This document shows positions 1 through 8,744 of a stretch of DNA of 64,000 nt, in pieces. A program made the translations under genes and the position numbers. The stretch is from Limnanthes douglasii subsp. nivea. Its lineage: Eukaryota; Streptophyta; Magnoliopsida; Brassicales; Limnanthaceae. Position 1 is the stretch's first letter. The number at the start of each line of letters is the position of its first letter. The stretch is taken from positions 348,513,081-348,577,080 of the forward strand of contig JAUPFV010000001.1 of assembly GCA_036936605.1 (NCBI GenBank). The letters run 5' to 3'. Below the pieces are notes generated by a model. The model did no database searches and had not been told where the DNA came from. It saw only the letters and a program-made list of their open reading frames with translations.

Positions 1-120
1 ATCCATGGCTGGAGATCGGAAAGTCTCTGTAGTTGTTGGTACTTTAAGTATGGTGGAGAGAGAAATGGAGTGTAAACTGACCCAAATGTTGAGGGTATTT
101 CAGGAGGGGAAATATTAGCT

Positions 121-228
121 GGGTACTAAATAGGAATTAGTTTGCTGAGACAGGTATTTAGTAGGCATAAAAAAAAGTTGGGGTACTAGATGGTAATAAG
201 TTTGGTGAGAAGGTATTTAGTGTGACAT
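121..228. repeat. Two-copy 60-bp tandem duplication
   Basis: Two adjacent units, 121-180 and 181 to about 228, share GGGTACTA followed by a TTTG(C/G)TGAGA and GGTATTTAGT core. It lies in otherwise featureless DNA with no open frame. Probably a local slippage or unequal-exchange duplication, or the edge of a larger element lying left of the window. Confidence 0.6.
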
Positions 229-318
229 TTCCCTTTAACAAATACATGAGATTTTTAAGGGATTTTATCCCTTAAATATAATGTAACCAATTTCTATTTC
301 TTTATTTTTGTTTAATTT

Positions 319-851
319 AACTTTTAAAGGCCTGTATTTTTTAAATCGTAACTAGGAAAAAGAGTCTGAAGATACCGTTGGTTTTGTTTTTCTAAGACGA
401 AGAAAACTAGTACAATTCATGATATGTTTTGAATTTTTTTTAAAAAATTATATTTTACACACGTTTCTCAGTTATATAGCATCTATCCAAATAAAGAAGG
501 TTTGACATCAATAAAAACAAAGAGGTTTCTCATCTAGCAAAATAAAGAAGGTTTCACATCTATTAAAATAAAAAAGGTTTCGCATCTATCAAAATAAAGA
601 AGGTTTCGCATCTATCAAAATAAAGAAGGTTTCGCATCTAGCAAAATAAAGAACGTTTCACATCTAACAAAACAAAACAGGTTTCACATCTATCATAACG
701 AAGAAGGTTTCGTATCTTTTTCGCGAAACCCTTAAATTTTTTAAAACTTTAAAAGTCTGTATCTTTTAAACCGTAACTCGAAAAAAAATCCGAAAATACC
801 GTTGGTTTTGTTTTTCTAAGACAAACAAACTAGTATCATTCATTATATGTT
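319..851 (+). repeat. Module-array-module repeat, locus 1
   Basis: A ~108-bp module (319-428) recurs as a direct copy at 742-851; both contain CGTAACT, ATACCGTTGGTTTTG, CTAAGAC and ACTAGTA in the same order. Between them, about 481-715, is a minisatellite of roughly nine 27-bp units built on GGTTTCGCATCTATC then AAAATAAAGAA. The same module recurs at 5388-6125 around a different array, so the module and the array look like one composite repeat family. No terminal inverted repeat, coding sequence or target duplication is evident. The family is not one I can name. Confidence 0.7.
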
Positions 852-859
852 ATGAATTA

Positions 860-1617
860 TGAAAATAATTTGGGTTTATATGTTATGAATGAAAATAATT
901 TGGGTTTTGGGTCTTAAAGAGTACTTTACCTATTTTCAAATAAAAAAAATAAAAAATAAAAAATAATTTTTATATATTATTCAAATAAATAAATATAAAT
1001 CTTTAACAAAACAAACAATTTAATACATGATTTGAAGTTAAATAATAAAATAATTATAAATTTGTATTAAAGTGAATAAGTAACTATGAATTTTAATAAT
1101 ATTGGAAATCTAAGTTTGGTGAAAGAATTTAATTAATAAATATATTATTGAAAATAATATTTAGTGAGAAATTTAATTAGGCAAGAATATTTATATATAA
1201 TTAGTAAATATTTTTTATAATTAATTTATTATTATTATTATTATTATTATATTTTATATAATTTATATTTTCGGGCCTGATTTAGACAAACAAACAATTC
1301 ATAACCGACCCTATCCGTATAGGATCATAATTTTTATATCCTTATCTATTCCATCATAAATTGGGTCGGACAAAACCCGACTACATCAAACTGGACCGGA
1401 CTAACATTGTCATTTCTAATCCGGAACACATTTCAATTTTGAAATACGAACGTATTTTGGAAATTATAAAAAAATTAAGAGCGAAGCTATTTCCTCCATC
1501 ACATTTTTTATTTCCTTCATATTTCAAAATAAAAAAAAGACTTATCACCTGTTTTTACTATCTTGTCCTCATTTTACCTTTTAATTTATAACTTGATCTC
1601 ATTAACTATTATAAAAC
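860..1617. other. AT-rich non-coding stretch with (ATT)n microsatellite
   Basis: Very AT-rich sequence with no recognisable gene. A run of about eight ATT units lies at 1226-1250. The only longer open frame, 1361-1591, resembles nothing I know and has low-complexity composition, so I do not call it. Confidence 0.6.
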
Positions 1618-2357
1618 TAGGGATGACAATGGGTCGGAATGGGTGCGGGTATAGCTAAACCCGTACCCCATCCCGTCTATGTTTTTCTAAACTCATACCC
1701 TAACCCGTGCCCGTCGGGTACTAATATTTTTTTCCCACACCCAGGGAAGTTTTTTCTTTTAATTTGATTAAAAATATTATTAAATCTTCTAGAATTTATA
1801 TTAATTCAAAAAAACTAAAGAAAACATATTTATAAATATCAAATTTAAATATGTTAGTAAATATTTTTTTAATAATTAATATATGATTTCGTTATATGTT
1901 AGTAAATTTTTTTTAATTTAATTAATAATATTATTATTGGACAAAAAAGAAAAAAAGAAAAAATTTGAAAAAAATTAAAAAATTAAATTAAATGTTTAAA
2001 TGTAGAATTATATTTTTCAAAATATATTATATCATTAACAAATAATAAATTATTTTGGCATTACATAATACAAATACTAATATCAGTAATTTTATTTTAA
2101 AGTTTGTTAAATAATATTCCATAATTTATTTTTTTATATAATATTAATTTTACGGGTACCCGTTGGGTATTACCTAATGGGTCGGGTTCGGGTTGGGTAC
2201 CCGTGAAAAAATTCTTAAACCTATAATCCAACCCAAACCCGACGGGTAGTAAATTTTCAAACCCACGACCCATCCGTAGAAATTTTTTTAAACCCATAAC
2301 CCATCCCATCGGGTCGGCTCGGGTACCCGCGGGTTTGGAGAAAAATTGCCATCCCTA
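1618..2357. mobile_element. Non-autonomous hAT-like element, 740 bp
   Basis: The left end reads TAGGGATGACAAT and the right end, reversed, TAGGGATGGCAAT: 12 of 13 terminal bases agree. The element is flanked by a perfect 8-bp direct repeat TATAAAAC (1610-1617 and 2358-2365), the target duplication size of the hAT superfamily. Subterminal zones (about 1630-1720 and 2150-2335) are packed with GGGTA, CGGGT and GGGTCGG words on both strands, as expected of hAT transposase-binding subterminal repeats. The interior is AT-rich and non-coding, so it depends on a transposase supplied elsewhere. The intact duplication indicates a fairly recent insertion. Confidence 0.9.
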
Positions 2358-3262
2358 TATAAAACTCTTATATCAACAAACATATGATTTAACCCAATTA
2401 AATCCAGCATATATGATTTAGGTTCTAAAATTAAACCCTAAAAACAAAAAAAACTTCAAATTTCTTAAAGATTACCCATGGAAGAGGAAGACATTCAAAC
2501 TAGAGATTTAAGACCGAAGGACATCACTCAATCACTCAATCAACCAACAAGATAATTTAATCTAGCTTTCTAGTTTTACATTCATGTAATTTGAAAATCT
2601 CTGTTAAAAAAGCATATTTTTGAAAATTCGGTTTTAGCGGAAAACAACTAATTCCTGACACCAACTAGGAATTAGGTGCTTTTTTATCAAGAAAAAAACA
2701 CGTGATTCCAAGTCGGCATCTCAGAATCAGGTGCGTTTTTTTATAAAAAAAATACCTCATTCTAAGACAGCACCTCAAAACAGGTGTTTTTTATATAAAA
2801 AAAAATGCACCTAATTCCGAGAGGTCGTCTCAGAATTAGGTGCATTTCATCTGTTTTAATAAACAATGCTGCATTTTAAGTGATTCTGATTTTTAAAATA
2901 ACCAATGATTTCTACCTTAGAAGAATTCGAGAGAGAGTGCCGTTTTTTTCAAGATTAAAAGAGAAGTCGAGTAGTTGGCTATGGTTTGTTTTTTTTCAAG
3001 ATTAGAAGAGAAATCTAAAGCGAATGTCGTCTTTATAGTGGCGATGCTAGGGTTGAGATGTATGAGGGATTGATGTGAGAAGCTAATAGAACAGGTTGGG
3101 TGTGTATAAGTTAATACGATGGAGATAGTTGGGATGGTGATAGAAATCGATGGACTTGCTCGAGAATGAATGAGTTCTGGGATAAAAATAAAGAAAAGGG
3201 TAAATGTGTTATTTCGAAATAACAAAGTGGAGTTTCTTTTTATTTATGAGAGAAATAAAAAA
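2358..3262. other. Non-coding stretch between two DNA elements
   Basis: Apart from the minisatellite at 2668-2847 no gene is supported. A 102-codon open frame on the minus strand (2917-3225) is biased to Ser, Thr, Ile and Phe and matches nothing I recognise. A short direct repeat (TTTTTTTCAAGATTA at about 2945 and 2991) lies inside it. Confidence 0.5.
2668..2847. repeat. Tandem repeat of ~55-bp palindromic units
   Basis: About 3.3 units of 54-56 bp. Each contains an (A/G)GAAT(T/C)AGGTGC half and, after a T-run and A-run, a (G)CACCTAATTCC-like reverse-complement half, so each unit can fold on itself. Repeats of this type are common in plant intergenic DNA. I see no link to a coding region. 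Confidence 0.75.
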
Positions 3263-4532
3263 GGGCAAGGCTAAATTGAGACCCCATTTGGCTATAATGA
3301 GACCCTTCTATAATGAGACTCCATTTGGCTATAATGAGACCCCAAAAAAGACCAATTTACCCTTGATATAAAAGTTGTATTTTCAGCCAAAAACTCTTTT
3401 CTCTCTCTTCTCTCTCTCTTCTCTCCACCAAAAGCTCTCAAAATCCGGCAAAAAAAATCAGGATTTCTCAAATCCGAACTTACAAAAACTTCAATATATG
3501 AATCATATACCTATTCATGTAATTTTTATGCAATTTACTTAAGTATTTTTAGTGATATTTAGAGTTATAGGTTTTTTTGAAAAAATCAAATTTTCATCTA
3601 AATGTTGTTTTTTTGGAAAGTAAGTTGTAGATAACTGTTAGTGTAGTTATTGTCGACATTTTGGTATGTTGTTTTTTGATTGTGGTTGAGCTTTTAAGGA
3701 TTTGGGGTTCTTCGTTTCCGAAATTTGGAGAAGAGGTTTTCGGGGCGCGATTTGCGAATGCTCACTTCGCAAATTTGGACAAATTGCGAGTACCCAACTC
3801 GCAATGTCCCCGAAATTGCGAAGTGAGTATTCGCAAATTTAGACAAATTGCGAGTACCAAACTCGTAATGTCCCCGAAATTGCGAGTTAGGTGCTCGCTA
3901 TTTGCCCAAATTTACGAATACCCACGTCGTAATTTTCTTTTTTTATCACATTTTGAATTTTTTTTTCTAAATTTTACACCATTCATTGGAAATGACTAAT
4001 GTATTATATTAGTGGAAAAAAAATTGAGTTTCGAACTCGTAAACTTAAAAAAAAATGAAAAATGACAAAAATTTCAGAGAGTTTCGCGAGTAGAGAGTGT
4101 CTAATTTTGTCAAAATTGAGCGCTCAGAGCGCTGGATTCTGACAAAATTGAGCGTTCAGAGCGCGCAATTTTGACAAATTGTAGCGCTGCGAGCGCTATA
4201 TTCGCACTGAAATTTCAAAAAACACGAAATGATCCTCTTTTTGGGTTTGGAGATGGTCCGCCAAAGGCTCACCCTCCTTCGACAAGAAATCATTCATATT
4301 GCAGCTCAACTCTTCGTTTAAATTGCTCAAATCCATGGTTTTTGGTGTTTTTTGAAAATTTAGTTTAGTTAGAGAGAGAAAACTTTAGGAAGAGGAAGAA
4401 GAAAATGTTGGTTTTTGGTTAGAACTTTGGTTTTATATATGAAGGGTAAAATGGTAAATTCACATGAACAGAATTTTTTTGAAATTTTTGGGTCTCATTA
4501 TAGCCAAAAGGGGTCTCGATATAGCCTTGCTC
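3263..4532. mobile_element. TIR DNA element, 1.27 kb, superfamily unclear
   Basis: The two ends form a ~43-bp inverted repeat with about six mismatches; shared blocks are GCAAGGCTA, GAGACCCC and TTGGCTATAATGAGACCC. Part of the terminal motif (ATAATGAGAC) repeats again at 3311-3342. The flanks carry an 8-bp direct repeat ATAAAAAA (3255-3262 and 4533-4540), but in A-rich DNA this is weak. Long inverted ends suggest Mutator, an 8-bp duplication suggests hAT; I cannot decide. The interior has a 64-bp tandem duplication (3770-3905) and GAGCGCTCAGAGCGC-type palindromes (about 4118-4200). No transposase is visible, so it is non-autonomous or carries a captured fragment. Confidence 0.8.
3770..3905. 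repeat. 64-bp tandem duplication inside the TIR element
   Basis: Two units share AAATT(G)GACAAATTGCGAGTACC, then ACTCG, then AATGTCCCCGAAATTGCGA. The words GCGAG and CTCGC alternate, making the block self-complementary at small scale. It lies in the middle of the 3263-4532 element and is G+C-richer than its surroundings. Confidence 0.7.
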
Positions 4533-5387
4533 ATAAAAAAATGATGGAGAAAATAGTTTCACCCAAAAATTAATAGTTTTACACACAATTAACACTTATT
4601 TTCATAAAAATAATTTATATTTTGTTTTCCAAAAAATCAAGTTGTATTTTGATTTTTTCTCCACATAAATCAGACTTATCTATCAACCAAATTCATATTT
4701 CCGAAAATAATTTTTTTTATTTCCGCAACACATTTGTACGTAATTCCGCAACCAAAAATTTTAGCTACCAAATTACACATAATTCCGCAAATAATTTAAT
4801 TTCGTAAATTGAAGACATTTGATTCTTTCGTACTTATTTCCCAACATAATTACACATAATTATGTAACTAAAAAATCATTTTTTTAAATATCTCTCGTAG
4901 TTTCAATTTTGTTTGTGTTAAAAATAAAAATAAAAATATATTTGGATTTTTAATCTATTGTTTAAAAGTTATACCATTTAAAAAAACAAAAAACAAAAAT
5001 AATAGTAACCTCATGTGTAAATACTGTTTTTTATATAAAATGATTAGTTCTATTTTATTACCACATACAAATAAAGTTGATATTAAATAGTTATCCTTTC
5101 AATAAGAATTCGCATGCTACCAATATTCATATATCATCTATCTAACCAAAAGTTTGGATTAGAAGAACTTAATATAATTAATCTTACATCTCAGAACTTG
5201 GTGCAACACTAACATATTAAGATTATCAAGTTGGATCAAACAAATAATTTAAAAATAAAAATAATTCTTTAATTTTTATATTTAAATTGTTTTAGAAAAA
5301 AAAAGCAATTTGATGCTTCCGACGTCTATTAATTATAAAGCAACATCTAATCGTACCAATACTTTTCTTTTATATTTTATATTTTAT
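4533..5387. other. AT-rich stretch without a recognised gene
   Basis: No open frame resembles a known protein. Short recurring words such as CATAATTCCGCAA (about 4737-4793) are present, but there is no organised array. I see nothing functional here. Confidence 0.5.
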
Positions 5388-6125
5388 TTTATGTTTTGAA
5401 GATCCGTATTTTTCAAAAATAATTTAGAAAAAAAATAAAAAAAGTATCGTCGGTTTTGTTTTAAGACATACAAAACTAGCTACATTGATAATTTTTTTTT
5501 CGCCGATAACATGCGAAATCAGATTACGAGACGAGATATAAAAAATATATAAGACCAGAAATAACTAAACATGCAAGACTAGACATAAAAAACATATGGC
5601 ACCAAATATAATCAATCATGCAAGACCAGACATAAAAACATGTGAGACCAGACATAGTCAGACATAAAAAAAAATACGAGATCAAACATAATAAATCATG
5701 CGAGAATAGAATTAATAAAAATGCAAGACAAACATTAATATCACGTAAGACGAGACATAATAAATCATGCGAGACCAAATATTGCTTTTAAAGACGAACA
5801 AAACTAGATTCATTAATGATTTTTTTTTTGTTTAGACCTTATAATCATGTTCTCGCATCTTCATCATCAAGTAGTACATATCTCGCATGCTTAGTTATAC
5901 ATAGTCTTACATATTTATTTATGTCTCGTTTCATATGTTTTTTTATATAGGGCTCATAATGTTTGGTTATGCCCGATCTCACATGTTACTGGCGTACAAA
6001 TATATTTAAAAAAAAATTTAATTTTTAAAACATTAATGGATCTAGTTTTGTTCGTCTTAAAAAACAAAGCCAATACTATTTTCGAATTTTTTTCCAAGTG
6101 GTTTGAAAGACACAAATTTTCTAAA
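5388..6125. repeat. Foldback-type repeat: module, array, module, inverted array, inverted module
   Basis: A copy of the ~100-bp module of locus 1 lies at 5388-5500 on the plus strand, a shorter plus copy at about 5783-5825, and a minus-strand copy at about 6020-6125 (CTAGTTTTGTTCGTCTTA is the reverse complement of the module core). Between the first two, 5520-5790 holds irregular 25-30-bp units of the ATGCGAGACCAGACATAA type. Between the last two, 5830-5995, the same units run in reverse complement (GTCTCG, CGCATG, TTATGTCT). The locus is therefore a large imperfect foldback centred near 5810. No coding capacity is visible. Confidence 0.7.
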
Positions 6126-7167
6126 ATAAAAAAAAGTAAGAAAGATAAATTTGGTTCAAAGAAGGAAAAGATGATTACTTGTGATTTTTTTATTATGGTT
6201 CATTTTTGGGTATTAGATAGTGTGAGATATTTAGTTGAATATTTATGGATAGTTCACCCTTAATTAAACCATAATTTTCAGAAGGTCTGTTCGACAAAAA
6301 GAACTTCGTAGAATTCGTAGGTGGAAACCTAATAAAAATAAATTCGATTAAGGTATATTTTATTAAATTTTTGTTGAATCTCTCACCATCAGATTTTATC
6401 AATAATTTGTTAGATTTTTCGTTCATTTTTTTTTCATTTTACTTTCTTATGAAAAAACTATATAATCCAATTTATTAGATCTCAGACCAGAAATCTCTTT
6501 CTTCCTCACTATTCATCCCAAAATCTCTCACCCTTATCAATTTTAAAACTTTATTTTTTCTGCAATCAAACTTTACAAAATTGTTAAGGTATGTATTTCA
6601 AACACTATATTGTAATTAGATTTTGATTTGGTTCTTTATGTTTTTAGATAGTTGGGTTTTAGTTTCTTGAATATCTAAAATGTAATGTTTATACAATTTA
6701 AGTTTTTTGGTTAGGTGCATAGTATAGGTTCGATGCTTACGTACACTTTGGATATTGTTTTGTTAAATTTTGGGTAAATTTGATAAATTTAGGTTCTTGA
6801 TTTAGGATTTTTTCGATAATGATATTCGCTATAGTCGAGTATATGTGGTGATGTTCGTCGTTTAATCCCAGCGAATCTCGCACTGTCCAGTGAATATGAA
6901 GATATCAGTCGCTCTTGATAAGAAAATGTCTGACTAAGTTTGCTATGTCTTAACAAGATACATGATAAAAGTCCCTAAACCTTAGAGACAATAGTGGCGT
7001 AAATCTTCAGAGCTTAACGAGATCATATATCGAAATAGACCTAGCAATAACAATGGAAAAAATCGCGAGTTCTTGGCAAATTATTATTTTTAACTCATAA
7101 AACTTATGAACAATGACAATTAATGATGTCCTGAGGTATATAAGCATTTACATTGTTTTGTAAATTT
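6126..7167. other. Non-coding stretch left of the ABCB relic
   Basis: No gene is recognised. About 6930-6985 shares a degenerate ~50-bp similarity with about 19625-19680 (common words GCTATGTCT and ATGA(C/T)(A/G)AAAGTC), on the other side of the Tat-1 insertion. The stretch could include decayed introns or untranslated sequence of the ABCB relic downstream, but I cannot show that. Confidence 0.4.
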
Positions 7168-7434
7168 TGAAGAATCACAAATTCTTTATTATCATATATT
7201 ACCTTATTGGTGACATGATGTGACAACTATTCAACGAAATAAAGTTGGACGGTTTGATGAAGATGACGCGTCTGGAAAACGATGCTACGTTTGTATGAGT
7301 TGCATTTAACAACCAATTTTTGATATTTATACATGATAGTTTGATTGTTATTGTCGTTATTCTTGTTGGGACACTGATTGGATGAAAATTGGCACTTGTC
7401 GCATTGGCAACTCTGTCAATACTTATAATTTCAA
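7168..7434 (+). pseudogene. ABCB6/ABCB20-type ABC transporter relic, second membrane domain
   Basis: Reading the plus strand with at least one frameshift gives RNKVGRFDED, then NDATFV and FNNQF, then an uninterrupted hydrophobic stretch ending KLALVALATLSIL. This follows the start of the second transmembrane domain of plant ABCB6/ABCB20-type full-size transporters (family consensus RNEVGWFDEEE, ANDATFV, LALVALATLP). In-frame stops replace the Arg after ATFV and the Trp before KLALVAL. A GT follows at 7435, where an intron may have begun. The remaining ~200 codons up to the second nucleotide-binding domain do not fit in the 190 bp before the next piece, so there is an internal deletion. Assignment rests on recalled family consensus. 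Confidence 0.75.
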
Positions 7435-7624
7435 CAATCCCTCAGGTTTGTATTGATTTCATCTGCTTCGTGATGTTGTCGATTTATTATTGACTCGAAC
7501 TTGATATATTATGTTGTATATTTTTTCTATATAAATTAATAAAAAATATTTTTAATCAACTAAATATTGAACTTCAGACAACGTTTTTTGCTATTCTCTC
7601 TTTTATTAATTATCATCAGACTAA

Positions 7625-7713
7625 ATGTTATAGAAATTATGGCTAAGAGGATTACTAAAGGATATCTAAGAATAACAAATGCTCACAATTTCATAAGTAG
7701 TTTGCATGATGCT
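7625..7713 (+). pseudogene. ABCB relic, nucleotide-binding domain 2, upstream half
   Basis: The frame gives ITNAHNFISSLHDA, matching the family segment IANAHHFISSLPHGY that lies between Walker A and the ABC signature of nucleotide-binding domain 2. The exon is cut at 7713 by the Tat-1 LTR. Its continuation starts at 18374 in the same reading sense (VYNTHIGM), so the two parts together match the family without a gap. The 5-bp target site is ATGCT at 7709-7713 and ATGTT at 18369-18373, one base apart. Confidence 0.8.
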
Positions 7714-8069
7714 TGATGAGGTTTGATTTTGCTTTAGTAAATTGCTAAGGAAGATTCTAGAGAGAAAAAATGCTAAAGAGTTTTTAGAGAGAGAAAAAAC
7801 AAGTACAAATGAGTTTCAAAGTAAAGTGTTCAACCCCTTTATTAGAGTAGTCTGGTACTTTATATAGAGGAGCCAAAACTTAGTCTTAAACTGAATGTGT
7901 TACAGAAATGGACTAATTGCTATTTAGTCCTTACAAATTAAACAAAGTTACAATTGCCTCCTAAAACTTACACCATTCACAAATTAAAGACAAAACTTAC
8001 ATTAATTACAATTCAATCCATGAATTTATATTATTTACAAATTAATCCTTAAAACCTATTTCCATATCA
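7714..8069 (-). repeat. Tat-1 3' LTR
   Basis: 356 bp, aligning along its whole length with 18009-18368. Terminal TG and CA are present. A TATA-like CTATATAAAG is read on the minus strand near 7860. Just outside the LTR, 8070-8085 reads AGGAGGGCTTC on the minus strand directly before TGATATGG, which fits a polypurine tract. Confidence 0.93.
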
Positions 8070-8570
8070 GAAGCCCTCCTAGTTCTCATGTCAATAAATG
8101 AATGAGAACTAAAAAGTCTTCAAAACCATTTATCCTTGAATCATCAACCTGCCACAAATAATAAAACAATATATTCGAAGCCATTATCTTCGAATAACCA
8201 ACCTGTCATGATTAAAAAATAACTATTCGAAGCTGTTAACTTAAACTATTATTCGAAGCGTATATGTAATGTAAAAGCTATAAACTCTTAAAAACATATT
8301 TGAACCAATCTTAATAACATATTCAAACCGATGGATAAATAACCTTCGGATAATAACCAAAAGAATCAATGTAATCACTTCGAATAAGAATGGCCTCGAA
8401 CAATATATGTAGATAATTCTTCCTCAAATGTAACGGTTACATTTGTAACGGTTATATTCATCTGTGAAGTAAACCTGACAAGTGTCGAACATCCAACCCA
8501 TCCAGCGATTCACATTCCAACCTATCAACAAATGGGTCTGTCCATCTTCACACGTCTTCACCTATTTCAG

Positions 8571-8577
8571 TATAAAT
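8571..8577 (+). promoter_or_regulatory. TATA box for the Tat-1 antisense gene
   Basis: TATAAATA lies 174 bp upstream of the ATG at 8745 of the antisense gene. Equivalent boxes precede the antisense genes of Tat-2, Tat-3 and Tat-5. The surrounding 8160-8400 is rich in TTCGAA palindromes, which may be cis elements. The promoter role is inferred from position and recurrence. Confidence 0.55.
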
Positions 8578-8744
8578 ACCATGTATCTCTCATTTCAACT
8601 ATCTTTACACAAAATTACTTTAGAGAGAAGTCAGAGCTTTTTTGGCTACCTTCAACTGCTCCTCCCCTATTCCCAGAATTCTCACCGCAAAACTCAAATC
8701 TTCTGATCAATCTTTATCTTTTCCGATTAACCCATTCCTGGTTT

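Noticed and set aside
481..715. Regular 27-bp repeats resembling a CRISPR array
   Set aside because: Units are contiguous with no unique spacers, the context is plant nuclear DNA, and no cas gene is near.
319..851. Helitron interpretation of the module-array repeat
   Set aside because: No TC start, no CTRRT end and no terminal hairpin at the module borders.
2917..3225. 102-codon minus-strand open frame as a gene
   Set aside because: Low-complexity composition, no recognisable domain, no promoter or start context; chance open frame in AT-rich DNA.
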